The notes beneath the pieces were generated by a model. The model was not told the DNA's origin. It worked only from the letters and a program-made list of their open reading frames with translations, and searched no databases. From Aureobasidium sp. EXF-3400 (Eukaryota > Ascomycota > Dothideomycetes > Dothideales > Saccotheciaceae): a stretch of 64,000 nucleotides of DNA. The stretch is taken from assembly GCA_024195585.1 (NCBI GenBank), contig SWBL01000138.1, forward strand, positions 1 through 64,000. The letters run 5' to 3'. Positions within the stretch are counted from its first letter, which is position 1. Each line of letters opens with the position of its first letter. This document shows positions 1-11,465 of this stretch, one piece after another. Both the position numbers and the translations under genes were made by a program.

Positions 1-317
1 AGTGTTTGGTAATGGTGGGGTCGTTGATATTGGCACGATGGAAAATCCTTCAGCAAATTCTGCATGGAGATCGCGAGTTGCTGTACACACTTATGCCGTT
101 GTTGTTTTGTTTGAAGAGGATGAGTCACGATGGAGATGGAAGTGAACGAAGACGTGGAAAAGGAACCAGGGCGAGAGGCGACGTGACCGAGGGGCGCATT
201 GCACAAGCAGATTCATGGCATTTGTCGCGAGGAGTCATTTCGTGCTCCTTCTAGCAAAGCTTCCAACCCATAACACAAGACGCCGATTTTTTGACTTTCG
301 TGATGTGGTTGATGCGT
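1..317. other. Left-edge intergenic DNA
   Basis: Sequence downstream of the eL29 gene up to the left edge. Open frames here are short, have no recognisable motifs and show no clear coding bias. It probably holds the eL29 3' untranslated region. Confidence 0.5.
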
Positions 318-725
318 TTATGCGGACTCTCTCTTGCCCTCCTTGACCTCCTTCTGCAGAGGTTGTCAGTATGGCGTCGCGTTGATGACGGTGGAAGCTG
401 CGCCACGTACCAGGGCTCTCATGGTGCCGTGAAGAGCATGTCTGTGGTTGCGTCTGAACTTGGGGTCGGTACCCTTGAGCGAAGGGTATCTGTGGGTCTT
501 GGGCTTCTTGATACTGTGTGTGTCGTCGTGTCAGTCGATCATTCTCATCGGTTTGGCTGATGGCGAGGAGTGCGGTCGAGAGGTGCTGTAGAGAATATCG
601 CTGCGTACCCGTTCTTGTGGGCCTTCTTAGCCTGGTTGTGCTGCGACGAGTTCTTGGACTCTGTGAAATTTTGTCAGCATTCCATCAACATCTCTAGCAG
701 CGTGCTGTCGCAACTTACTGGCCAT
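318..725 (-). CDS. RPL29: 60S ribosomal protein eL29 (four exons)
   Basis: Small basic protein of the large ribosomal subunit. Exons on the minus strand are 725-719, 660-609, 513-411 and 353-318, giving 65 residues, the normal length for fungal eL29. The protein begins MAKSKNSSQHNQAKKAHKNG and continues IKKPKTHRYPSLKG and DPKFRRNHRHALHGT, which are the family's signature stretches. The first coding exon is only 7 nt (ATGGCCA); the third codon is completed across intron 1. All introns have GT donors (GTAAGT, GTACGC, GTACGT) and AG acceptors, and phases agree throughout. The C-terminal exon encodes KEVKEGKRESA and a TAA stop. No frame of useful length covers the gene, so simple ORF finding misses it. 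Role by homology: cytoplasmic translation. Identification is very secure; only the 7-nt exon would merit an RNA check. Confidence 0.95.
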
Positions 726-1649
726 TGCGACGTCTGGAGGTGAATAACTTGTCGAGGTTGCGGGATCTCCAAGTTCTTCGCGCTGTGAAGTTGCCCAATT
801 CTGCGCACACGGCTAAGCGAGTGGCCTTGGCAACGCACGGACCAACTCTGGTGCTTGCTCGACTTCACTTCATACCATCAATTGATTGACTGTTCACTTT
901 CGAAAATGTAGACAAATTCACGTCAGATAATACTTGGAAAGCTAATGACCTCTTGCTGTTTTGAATATCTCAATTGCTCTGCCCATGACTGTGATTCTGT
1001 CGGCTTGGGGCATAGCAAGGTTCAGTCGGCACAGGGAAATACTGTCTGCAACTCATGTCGTTCAGAGTGTTACACAATCAGAATATTGAACACTCCTCGA
1101 GGTTGTCCGCCTAGCTGTCAGACAGAAGGTCGGCAATGCTCTAACGTCGAATCGGTCACAACAACTGGCATACCGTATTGTTTTGAGGCATGTCAAATGC
1201 ACGTGACTATCAAGATACAGTACTGCGTATACTGGCAAGTATGGCAGTGTCCATTATAAGCTGTTGCACAAGATCCGTCAGATAGATATCGGCTTCGGAT
1301 ATGATGGTCCGGCTCTGAAGCTTCCAAGTGCATTCAAAGGCCGTGGAAGGACTCACTGATGTAACCAGACTTAGGTCAGGAGGACGATTGTCTCCCAAGT
1401 CACAATTTCACCGAACTGCTCAAAATGTTGAACATAAGAAACTCATTCGGGGATATATGGTTGAAAGGAAAGAAAATCAGATACGCCCAAGAGTACAAGG
1501 TATAAACACAATAAAGACCACTTCTTCACCCCCGTTCTGTGAATCACTCTGTGCGTGGTATCTCCTCTACCGCCCCGGTCCGGATGTTTCTGTCCGGCTC
1601 ATGATTTTGAAGAAAATAGCTGTCCCAACCGTAACTATTCGTGCATCAT
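726..1649. other. Intergenic region, eL29 promoter side
   Basis: About 0.9 kb between the eL29 start (minus strand) and the aconitase stop (minus strand). It should contain the eL29 promoter and the aconitase 3' untranslated region. I looked for small spliced genes and RNA genes and saw none that I can support. Confidence 0.4.
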
Positions 1650-4641
1650 CTATTGCTTGTGGGCCTTAGCCATGGTGTTGAGGGCAGAGCCGTTCTTGAA
1701 CCACTCGATCTGGCCCTCGTTGAAGGTGTGCGAAAGCTTGATCTCGTAGGACTCGCCGTTCTTGGGGTGAACCTTCATGGTCATGGGCTTGCCAACGGCG
1801 AGCTCAGTGCAGAGAAGGTCAACCTTGTCATCGGGGTTGAGCTTGTCGTAGTCGGCGGGGTCGGAGAAGGTAAGAGGAAGCATACCCTGCTTCTTCAAGT
1901 TGGTCTCGTGCTGTATGAACATGTTAGTAAATGAATCCTTTCAAGTTTGAAGCAGATGGTACTTACGATACGGGCGAAGGAACGGGTGATGATGGCAAGA
2001 CCACCGAGGTGACGGGGCTCGAGAGCGGCGTGCTCACGGGAAGAACCCTCACCGTAGTTCCAGTCACCGACAACGACCCAGCGGATACCCTTGGCCTTGT
2101 AGTCACGGGCAACACCGGGAACAGTGCCGAACTCACCGGTAGTGAAGTTCTCGATCTTGTTGGCCTCGCCGTTGGCGGAGTTGATGGCACCAATCAGCAT
2201 GTTGTTGGAGATGTTGTCCAAGTGACCACGGTACTTCAACCAGGGACCGGCCATGGAGATGTGGTCAGTGGTGGTCTTACCCTGAGCCTTGATCAGGATA
2301 GGAAGGTCGGTGGCGTCCTTGCCATCCCAAGCGTTGAAGGGCTCGAGGATCTGGAGACGGTCAGAGGTGGGGGAAACGGCAACGTTAACCTGGGAGCGGT
2401 CCTTAGGAGGAGCCTGGTAGGTATCCATGCCGGGGTCGTATCCTTGTCCGGGCAAACCATCGCCAGTGGGGGCCTTAAGCTTGAACTCGTTGCCATCCTT
2501 GTCCTTAAGGCTGTCAGTGAGGGGGTTGAAGTTGAGGGTGCCAGCAATGGTCATAGCGACAACGAGATCGGGCGAGGTAACGAAGGCATGGGTAGCAGGG
2601 TTGGCGTCGTTACGCGCGGTGAAGTTGCGGTTGTAAGAAGAGACGATCGAGTTCTTCTCGCCCTTCTTGACATCGCGACGGTCCCACTGGCCAATGCAGG
2701 GACCGCAAGCATTTGCGAGCACCATACCACCGAACTCCTCGAAGGTCTGGAGCTGACCGTCACGCTCAATGGTGGCGCGAATCTGCTCGGAACCGGGAGT
2801 GACGGTGAAGAGGGCCTTGGCCTTGATACCGTGGTCAAGCGCATCGCGGGCAATAGAAGCAGCGCGAGACATATCCTCGTAGGAGGAGTTGGTGCAAGAA
2901 CCAATGAGGCCGACCTTCATCTCCTCGGGCCAGTTGTTGGCCTTGACAGCCTCCTTGAACTTGCTGATGGGAGTGGCAAGATCGGGAGTGAAGGGACCGT
3001 TGATGTGAGGCTCAAGCTCGGAGAGGTTGATTTCGAGGAGCTGGTCATATTCACAACCCTCATCTTCCTTAAGCTCCTTGGCGTAGGTGCGAGAGAAGTC
3101 ACCGATGTGCTTGCGCTTGGTGGCGTTGAGGTAGTCGTACATGCGGTCGTTGAAGGGGAAGACGGAGGTGGTGGCACCAATCTCAGCACTGTAATGGTTG
3201 TCAGCGAATGTTCAAGTCGTGAGTGTACGGCATGGAAGTGAAACTCAAGCATGCGGCATGCTCCTAGAGCGATTGCAAGCCCAGCAGACACTATCGCAAT
3301 GCAAGATAAATTGTGTGCGTGTTGCGTCCACCACTGAGATGTCGAACTCCCTCCTGGAGTAGCACACTCTCAATGGGGGCATCACGTGGCGACAAAATAT
3401 ACTGCATTGCGATAGACTCTCAACAGGGCTCTTCGTCTTCGGAGATGCCGCACGGTGTAATCCTTTTCTTGACCGGTATTAGAAAGGAGAACTAAAAGAG
3501 AAACGTACCCCATGTTGCAAATGGTTGCCATGCCAGTAGCCGAGATAGAGTCAACACCAGGACCGCTGCAGAACAGTTAGCTTCTTTGTCATGTTTTGAA
3601 GGATTGGGATTACAAACAAATATTCAATGATAGCTCCAGTGCCTCCCTTAACTGTAAGCTCACCAGCCACCTTCAGGATGATGTCTATGACGAAGATTAG
3701 CACAAAATCGAGTTATAGAGAAGACATGAAGGAATGTACCCTTAGGAGCAGTCCAGCCAGAGAGCGATCCAGTAAGCTTGACACCGATGACCTTGGGGGC
3801 CTTCAACTCCCAGGGGAGGTTGGCCATGACATCGACAGCGTCGGCACCACCGACACCAATAGCGGCCATACCGAGACCACCAGCGTTGGGGGTGTGAGAG
3901 TCAGTACCTGTAGTTCGTCAGAAAGATGCGTCGTATATATTGTTGGAGTGTGGGTTTACCAATGAGAAGGCCACCAGGGAAGGCGTAGTTCTCGAGAATG
4001 ATCTGGTGAATGATACCAGAGCCGGGCTTCCAGAAACCGATGTTGTACTTGGCGCAAGCAGTGGACAGGAAGTCGTAAACCTCCTTGTTGATGTCCTGAG
4101 CACGGGCAAGATCCTTCTCACCACCAATCTGAGCTTCGATAAGATGGTCACTAGTTTTTGCCATGTCAGCACACACAGCCTAACTGACATCATTGCCGAG
4201 GTAGTGTCTCACCAGTGGACAGTGGAAGGGGTAGCGACGGAGGGCATGCCAGCGGACATGAACTGGAGAATGGCCATCTGGGCAGTGGCGTCCTGGCAAG
4301 CAACACGGTCGGGGCGGAGCTTGAGGTAAGAGACACCACGCTCGATGTCCTGCTCATGAGGGTTGTCGAGATGCGAGTACAGGATCTTCTCAGCGTAGGT
4401 CAAGGGGCGGTTGTTAAGACGCTGGCGGACGATGCTGAGGTTCTCGCTCATCTTGGCGTAGTTGATGTAGTTGCCGGTTTCCCAGTTGGTCATCTCGACC
4501 TTCTTGGAGAGAGGCGAGTCGCCGACAGTCGCAAAGGCGCGACGGCCAAGCTGTTAGAGCTTGTCAGTAAGGTGTTTTGTGAGGAAACAAGCTGTGAAAA
4601 AGCCTTACCAGCTTGCGCGCTGCCAAACGAGCAGACTGCAT
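1650..4641 (-). CDS. ACO1: Aconitate hydratase, mitochondrial (8 exons)
   Basis: Interconverts citrate and isocitrate in the mitochondrial TCA cycle. Exons (minus strand): 4641-4609, 4550-4213, 4150-3960, 3907-3740, 3684-3618, 3565-3509, 3188-1967, 1910-1650, giving 778 residues, equal to the usual yeast-type length. The N-terminus [19 protein letters not shown] is a typical cleavable mitochondrial presequence (Arg-rich, no acidic residues). Seen motifs: [34 protein letters not shown] and [11 protein letters not shown]; these carry the three cysteines that hold the 4Fe-4S cluster. [20 protein letters not shown] near the C-terminus is the swivelling-domain active-site motif. Intron 6 (3508-3189) is about 320 nt, far longer than the other introns, and contains an inverted repeat listed separately. 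A long open frame on the opposite strand (1931-3241) is an antisense shadow of the codon bias. Confidence 0.97.
3291..3415. repeat. 13-bp perfect inverted repeat inside the long aconitase intron
   Basis: CTATCGCAATGCA at 3291-3303 is matched exactly by its reverse complement TGCATTGCGATAG at 3403-3415, with a 99-nt loop. Both arms lie within the roughly 320-nt intron 6 of the aconitase gene. In the pre-mRNA the arms could pair and shorten the effective intron, or form the base of a structured intronic RNA. I found no convincing C/D snoRNA boxes. The pairing is seen directly; a function is inference. Confidence 0.6.
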
Positions 4642-5696
4642 TGTGATAGTCAACGGCGGGATAGCTATTGACAGTGACCTAGATGCCTATACGGCTAAAA
4701 GAAGGACACACGGGGGTGGAGAGGTGATGAAGCGGAGAGGTGTTGAGGAAAAGAAGACGATAGAGTTATTTAAGAGAAGATAGCACCCAGCGTCCCTTTG
4801 GCCCTCGGTCAAAGCGAGCGGCCTCATCAAAACTGTTCCCATTGGCTCGAGCGCACGGACCAGGCTGGTCTAGCTGGTCGTTTTACACACCCCCGCCGCC
4901 TCTGTGCTTTTTCGCTTCCGTCCAGCTTGCCTGCTCGTCTCGCTCGATGCTCATTCGTTGCGGGTGTCTTCTTCTGACATCAGACGGCATTCCATAGCTA
5001 CCTATTCAATCATCGTGATCGTGTCCTGTGTTTCCATCTTCCCGAAGCTGTTTTGCGTGAGCTCTATGAAGCTTCCAGGGGCTGCCATGCCCAGCTTGCG
5101 AAACAGCTGTACTTGCCGCGTGCGGGTGCTCACGAAGCCGTGCCGGTAAACCTCGGAGGTGCCCGCCTATTTATTGGTTGGCAGCTGTCTGCAAATCGGT
5201 GCTCGCTGATTGTTCGGTCGGCAAGACGACGACTCGGCCGACTCGATCGGCTGCGAGCAATTTTTCAAAACTTGGAGCCGAGTACCTCGCATGTGACTGT
5301 CTGGAACGGGTATCCAACGCTTGACCTTAGTTACTGCATCATACTCGTCGTCGCTCCGACAGACTTACCTATATTCTCAAGACTGTTAAGTAACGATCAA
5401 GCAGCATCAGTCGACATGCCATCTGCATATAAATTCCACTAGTATTCTCAAGAGACATTCGGGGGATCGTGGCTCAAGAACTGCTTTCATCTTGAGAATT
5501 TGGCTGCAAGACTAAAAAGTAAGTGCTTGGCAAAACTGAAATAAAAATTCCATGCGGGTTGCATCAACTTTCGCCAGAGTCTTGTAACAGACAACTTTGC
5601 GTGACCACGGCAACTTGCGACTGTGACCGCGGCTTGAAACCCTCGAACACTATACACGCTTGAGAGATACTTCCATACACCCATCAGGAAGCCACG
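4642..5696. promoter_or_regulatory. Divergent promoter region of aconitase and the BUD20-like gene
   Basis: About 1.05 kb between two divergent start codons. It contains CT-rich stretches and no supported gene. Open frames in it are short and without motif. Both promoters must lie here; no specific element can be assigned confidently. Confidence 0.5.
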
Positions 5697-6112
5697 ATGC
5701 CTGCCATTCGCGGTCAAGACTCGAAGAAAAAGACTCGCCGTCACACGCGCGATCTGGACCAAATCCATGACGACCTCCACAAGGAAAAGCATTTGGAAAA
5801 GTACAAGAGCACAAAGGCTGCTGAAGACCTTCCTGGTCTCGGACAGTTCTACTGCGTCGAGTGCGCAAAGTGGTTCGAATCTGAAGCGAACCTCGTCGCA
5901 CACACAAAGGGCAAGCCACACAAGCGCAGGTGAGCCTTTATTCCGGTCTCGAAAATGTCTTGTACAGCACTGACATGTATTACAGAGTTCGCGATCTCAA
6001 GGAGGAGCCTTACTCACAAAAGGAGGCCGAGGCTGCTGCTGGCTTGACCTGGACAGACAACGGCAAGCGCAAGGAAGACGATTACGAGCTTGAGATGGCC
6101 GAAGCTACCTGA
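5697..6112 (+). CDS. BUD20: Bud20/ZNF593-type C2H2 zinc-finger protein
   Basis: Likely a shuttling factor of pre-60S ribosome export. Exons 5697-5929 and 5986-6112 encode 119 residues. The conserved N-terminal block contains KKKTRRHTRDLDQIHDDL. It is followed by one zinc finger, FYCVECAKWFESEANLVAHTKGKPHKRR (Cys-x2-Cys, His-x5-His spacing), of the U1-like/ZNF593 kind. The acidic tail LEEDYELEMAEA-like segment matches the family layout. The intron (56 nt, GTGAGC donor, ACAG acceptor) interrupts right after the finger, in the codon of the last Arg. Length is close to human ZNF593 (134) and shorter than yeast Bud20 (166). Family identity is strong; the export role is from homologues. Confidence 0.9.
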
Positions 6113-6811
6113 ACAACCGCATGGCTTCCGCCCACTGCTCATCGAGATACATACAACAAACATGCGCTTTCGACCACAAGTCGCATCACACACCACACGC
6201 CATGATAGCGGTTGCGCCCTGCTCTTCCAGAAGGAGTTGCAAATGCAATCCGTACAAGATTTGGACAGACTCCAGTAGACGACACCCATCGACCCCTTAC
6301 TGGCTGGTATACACCTTCGGTTCTAGCAGAAGTTCATATGCTTCACACATCTCAAGTTCCGGGCGATTCCGGTTGGGAACGAACAAATAAGTCAACAGCC
6401 CTTTTGGCTCCGCGGACACAAGTTTACCGTGGAAAATGCATGCCGACGAGCTCGCGGCCAAGCGGTGCAAGGGAGGAGGATAGATAGAACATAATTGTTA
6501 TGCCATTGTGACTTGGTTGCTACCTACCTACGTTTGCAAAATACAATAAACTCATCTTAAATATATTATCCTGCACCAGTGACTCATACTTACATTGATC
6601 AAAGGAGTGCTTACAAGCTCTCAATATAAATAATGTTAAGACAGCGAATGATAGACCATTGTGGTGTGACGATGACTCGATGTCTGCCTAAGAGCGCATT
6701 GCTGCCTGAGGACCGCCAACTACAAATCCTGTGCTAGACGCCTCCCCGAGAAACCATAATACCATAACTCCAAACATTCAAGGAAACATCACCACAAATC
6801 TCAGCAACAAC
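6113..6811. other. Intergenic region between BUD20-like and MOG1
   Basis: About 0.7 kb, AT-richer than the flanking genes near 6540-6660. It should hold the 3' end of the BUD20-like transcript and the MOG1 promoter. No additional gene is supported. Confidence 0.4.
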
Positions 6812-7615
6812 ATGTCATTCAAAAAAATCGAGCTCTACGGCGGTGCCATGACCGTCGAACTTCCCTCCAATTTCGCAGACGTCAGGTAAAAAGTACCCAG
6901 GTCTCCAGCACAACAAGCGCAAACCGCTAATCCATCAACAGCCAAATCAGACAAGTGCCCGACAACCAAGAAGTTTACCTGGATAAAGATGGTCTTTCAA
7001 GCATCGTCTTTGACATTTTGGAGCGTGTCGACAAGCCGGATCTGGATGCTCTGAAATACCATCTCGAGGATATCGTCGAGGATGATGTTAATGGCACAAA
7101 ACTCTGGACTTCAAACTCTGCTGTGTTGAGCAAACTACCGTAAGTCTTGCTTTTTTTTTCAAAAAAATAAAAATCGAATATGTTCGTCGAGACTTTTGGA
7201 GCTGTCTTGTATTCATTTCGATCCGTCAGAAGGATTTTCTGATGCTGCCTTACTTCCTCTCACGTTCTCCAGCATCTATCAAACTTCTCATACTGACCCT
7301 TCATGACCGTACCACAGATCTCAGACACCCGCCTACACTCTCTTCGCCACACACACGGCGTCAGCAGACGCCGTGTCTCGTGGCAAAGCCCCCGACTTCA
7401 CAGGCATCCTGCTCACACTGATCCGCCTGGAGCGTCAACAGACCGACCTGGTCATCTGCATCAATGTCCCTCACGTAGACGGCGAGTACAACAAAGACGA
7501 CGTCAATCCTTCAGCTGGAAAGCAAGGACCCATGCTAGATGCCGCAACATCATTCCGCGATCGCATCTTGCAGACTTTTGAAATCAAGGATTGGGATTTG
7601 TTTGTTCAGGAGTGA
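6812..7615 (+). CDS. MOG1: Ran-interacting nuclear transport factor Mog1
   Basis: Mog1 binds Ran and promotes nucleotide release in nuclear import. Exons 6812-6885, 6942-7139 and 7318-7615 encode 189 residues, near human (186) and yeast (218) Mog1. The family signatures are visible: an N-terminal ELYGGAMTVELPSNFADVS segment, then QIRQVPDNQEVYLD, which is the most conserved stretch of the family and spans the first splice junction. The C-terminal half reads IRLERQQTDLVICINVPH, the central beta strand of the Mog1 fold. Introns are 56 and 178 nt with GTAAAA and GTAAGT donors. A start at 6812 is preceded by CAACAACATG, a good fungal start context. It converges with the SprT-like gene, 153 bp away. 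Confidence 0.93.
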
Positions 7616-7768
7616 ATGTCTTGAACATAGAAATGGTTTGTGCAGTAAGATGTACATTGGATTTGGTGGAAACAAGTATGTAAAACTCTTGAACGTGTGA
7701 AAACGGGACGGCAAGGGTATCATAAAATGAGAAACAGAAAGAGCTGGGACAACCATGCAACCACCACA

Positions 7769-9701
7769 TCACTCGCTGTCTAACGTCACCACTTCAAAAG
7801 CCTGCGCCATGTCGTCAACTCCACCTGGTGGTGTTGAGACACCCAACTCGCCCTTGGCTTTCTGATCCCGATACTTTTGACCCAAGGCAGCCATGACTTC
7901 CTTGTGAGGGGCTCCTGCCATCTCCTGCTTCAGACTTGCAAAGTTGGCCTTGACAAAAGCTGCATAGCTAGTCGGGCCTGCCTGCTTTCTAGGTACTGGT
8001 TTTGTCTGAGCAAGCTTACTGCGACACACACCACACGAGTGACGGGCTGGGTCGATGCTCTTGGAGTGGCGCTTGAACTCATGGTTACACATCTCATTTG
8101 TGCAAGTCCAGATGTACTTGTAGTCGATGTGGTATGAGTGTTTCGTAGTTACTTCCACACCACGGTGACCGAATGCATCACTGCACTTCTTGCCCCAGAC
8201 CTTGAACTGGTGACCATGTGGTTGATCCTTAATCCCACTGACCATGAAGTTTGCAAGATGGCAGAACTCGTGAGCCACAACGTTCATGAGACGTTCTTCG
8301 TCATCGATGACTTTCTCAGCAAGTTCGATAGAGGCGTGGTGTTTTTGAGTTGTTGTTATCGAACCATCGAGGTTTCTGTGTTTTGTTGTCTCGCGCTTCC
8401 AGTTTGCTCGACCAGCGGTTGAGTTCAGTGTCTTGCTCCAAACGAACTTGACACCGCCAGTCAATGCAGCCAGCTCTCCAATCTTGTTTTCAGTAATCTT
8501 GTGGTCAAGCTCGGCAAAGAAGTCTTCGACTAGTTTGTGTTTCTTGTTCTCAAAGTCCTTCTTTGCAACCATCTCAGCGCGACTCTTCTTTGTAGGACTT
8601 TGTAATTTCTTTGGCGATGAAGAGGGTGAGTCTGAGTCTTCTTGCAGTGCCTTGCGGTTCTTCTTTGGTGACATGAGGGGCTTCTGAGGAGAGTACTCGT
8701 CATTCCAAGTGTTCACTGCATGAACATTCCAGAACTCTTCAAAGTTTGGTGCATGAGGAGGTGTAGGAATGCGCTGTTTCTTCTTCGAGGGAGAGACAAG
8801 GCGAGATTTTGAAGGAGAGACTGGTGGAGGAGTTGCTGGCCTTTCTAACATGATCGGCCGTGCTGCACGTGGAGGAGAACTACCAAGCATTAATGAAGTG
8901 CACATATGAGATCTGTTGTGAGAGAACTTACAACTTGAGTATGGCGAGGTTGTCGTTTTCCTTGTCTGAATCGTCGAGATCAAGCTGGAGAAGTTTCTGA
9001 GTGAGGTCGTCTGAAGTCTTCGTAGTGAAGCTTTCCTTCGAAGGCTTTTGCGGTTGCTTGCTTGGAGGAGTGTGGAAGACATCCTCATCCGACTCACTCG
9101 AATCTTTGTCCGGACTCCTTCGACCAGCCACAAGCCTTCTCGTTGGCTTGTTCGTAGCTCTAGGAGCAAGGACTGGAGCATCTTCTTCTTTGTCGCTTCC
9201 GCAGTATATGCTCTCTTCTAAGTCCTCCTCTTCCACTTCTTCATGGCTTTCTTCGGATTCCGAATCCTCTATGCGTGGAAGGCGTCGTAATACTGGCTTC
9301 GCCTTTCTGTGCGGTGTGGCTCTCGGCTTTGACTCCTTGACCTCCACCTCCTTCTTGAGCGTAGCCTCTTCACGAGCTCTTAATTGCAGTTTGGGTGCCA
9401 GTATCGGTTTTCTGACTTCTGGAGCAGATTTCAGCTCGGTGAGTTGTTGGCCGGATATCTTTGCTCTCGTCGAGCTTTTTATAGGTGCATTTGTCTTTGA
9501 GTTATCGGTCTTGGATTTTTGTGTCCTGCCAGTCGACTTTTGTGGTGCCAGACGAGGTATGGTTGGTTTTGAGGCAGTGAGCTTGGGTGCAGTTGCGATG
9601 GGCAGGCCCTTGACGTGTTTGTTGATGAGCGCATCCAATTCCGGGAGGTCATCGCTATCGCTGTCGTCGACATAGCGAGAAGGTGCCATCTTGGTTGCCA
9701 T
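7769..9701 (-). CDS. SprT-like zinc protease with acidic disordered N-terminus (GCNA/ACRC-like)
   Basis: Exons 9701-8932 and 8879-7769 encode 626 residues. Residues 1 to about 330 are acidic, Ser/Lys-rich and probably disordered, with SDSDDLPELDALINKHVKG at the N-terminus and several S/D/E clusters. The SprT-like metalloprotease domain follows, with the zinc-binding site HEFCH at 460-464. A zinc ribbon comes next (CTNEMC and CGVC pairs). The C-terminal 70 residues (SYAAFVKANFASLKQEMAG, then AALGQKYRD) look like an HMG-box. This order (disordered region, SprT, zinc ribbon, HMG-like) is that of GCNA, a DNA-protein crosslink repair factor of the SPRTN/Wss1 group. Identity as a SprT protease is strong; orthology to GCNA is inference from architecture. 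The intron is 52 nt with a GTAAGT donor. Confidence 0.85.
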
Positions 9702-10653
9702 TTCTTTCCTTGGTCGATGCTGTCTTCACGATCAAGCCATGGAAAAGAGAAAGCCAGCATGTTTACAAGCTCTGGTTGTCACGACAACGCTGCTGGATTG
9801 GGACATGGAGCTTGCTGCGCTTGCATCGGTAGTTCGCTTACGGCTTACCACCTTGAGATCAACTGAATGATTGTTTCCTCCAGCCGTACATTAAACATGC
9901 TCGAGTAATTGAACAATCTATTAGACTTCCTTCGCATGTCTCTCGGCTTGGACCAACACGTTGCTTCTCAGCTCAGGTTCGGATCTGCACATGCGATGCA
10001 TCTGGTTCGCGCTACTAGGTCGCTACCATGACCCTGGCGGCTCACGTGCCATCTTATATGACTGGAAGCCAATCTACATGAGATCGACGGATCTCGCTGT
10101 TCTAGCAGAATCGGGAAATCGTTCAAAAATAGTGTCATGTTTGTCGAGTCCGGAAATGGTAGCCATGGGCGCTGCTAACACGACTCATGCGTTCCAACAG
10201 CTTGGTTCACCGCTGGATTTGTGAGTTGGCCTTGATTGCCCGACATGGAGGGTGCACGTGTTCAAAGGCTGCAGATCATGGTGCAAACAAACAATGTACA
10301 AGATAGATAGAAAAAATCCGCTCGTTGCGGTATACGCTTGTTGTCCTTCTATTGCCATGAGTCGCAGCAAATGCAGGGGTATCGTTCCAAAGAGAAAAAG
10401 AAACCACAGAACCAAAGCGCCCCAATCTAAACCACAGTCCCACAGTGCCCCGAGACCTCTCTCTTCCCCATATAAACACCTGCCTATTGTAGAGACCTTT
10501 CGTCCAATGGGTTTGCCAAGTTTGTCCACCGGTCAATATTTAATATAGACACATACGCCGACGGCCATCCCATATCATCCGCATGCTGACCCTTCTCATA
10601 CATTAAACCGATCAAGGTCATATCGTAAATCATAAATAGCGTTCTGCAACTCT
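9702..10653. other. Intergenic region between the SprT-like and C2H2 genes
   Basis: About 0.95 kb holding the SprT-like gene promoter and the 3' untranslated region of the C2H2 gene. I saw no supported coding exon or RNA gene. Confidence 0.4.
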
Positions 10654-11465
10654 TCATTTGACGAGTTTGCGGCGGTGGATACGGCGGACATGATCTCTCT
10701 GCAGGAATTGTTAGTTGTTTGCCGATCAGGATACGTGTTGTTATAGAGACTCACCATGTTGTCCACTCTGCTGAACACTCTACTGCAGCCATCCCACTCG
10801 CAGACGATCTTGGGATCGTGCTTAGCCTCATGGCGGGCTCGGTCTTTCTCGCTAGAGAATCCTCCTTCGCTTGCAGATCGGCAGCCAATATGGCGGCAGA
10901 AGAGGGTCTTTGTATGTCTGCGGTAATGCTTGCGCAGGTCGCATCCTCGTCGGAAGACAGACTTGGATGTGCATCCAGGGTAAGCACACTTCCATGTGCC
11001 ATCCTCACTGGGAGCTCCGTACTTGGACATCTCTCCAGCGTTGGGAGACGATGAGCGGGAAGGGTTGCTTCTTGGGCAGCTCATCCATGAAGAACTTGTG
11101 TCGGATCTGAATGAAGGTGCTCTCGAGACTGGTCGGCTCAAGGTTGTTTGTTCGATAGAAGGAAGAAGAGAAGGGCTGGAGCGAACAACACCAAAGTTGT
11201 AGTCCATGAAGACCGGCTGGTATGGATATGACTCTGGCCATGTTGGTGTACATTGCCCTGAGTAAGGTTCATGCTGGGTGGGAACAATAGGTTGCATGGG
11301 ACGGAACAGAGGTGATTGACAAGTGTTGAACATGGGTTGAAATTCTTCCGGATAGCAGTGGTCGATGATTTGGTTGTCAGGACTTGAGCAGAGTAGTACC
11401 GGTGAGCCAAAGGACTCTGTGTATGGCTGGTGTACTAGGCGGTTGGAGTAGTTGAAGGCGTCCAT
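10654..11465 (-). CDS. C2H2 zinc-finger protein, three fingers (putative transcription factor)
   Basis: Exons 11465-10755 and 10698-10654 encode 251 residues. The N-terminal half (1 to about 150) is Pro/Ser/Tyr/Gln-rich and probably disordered. Three clustered C2H2 fingers follow: CAYPGC...HYRRH, CRHIGC...HEAKH, and CEWDGC...HVRRIH. The last finger is split by a 56-nt intron (GTGAGT donor, CTAAC branch, GCAG acceptor) just after DNM. Splicing restores RDHVRRIHRR and its two zinc-binding histidines, then stops at a TGA. Reading through the intron would lose them. This splice is therefore well supported. The nuclear DNA-binding role is a family inference; the target genes are unknown. A TATA-like TATATATA lies about 70 bp upstream of the start. 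Confidence 0.85.

Noticed and set aside
1931..3241. 436-codon open frame on the plus strand opposite aconitase
   Set aside because: It mirrors the strongly biased aconitase codons on the other strand, has Gly/Val/Leu-rich low-information sequence and no motif.
8928..9181. Upstream continuation of the second SprT-like exon in another frame
   Set aside because: Splicing at 8932/8879 joins the two frames properly; the extra N-terminal part is read-through of exon 1 in the wrong frame and of the intron.
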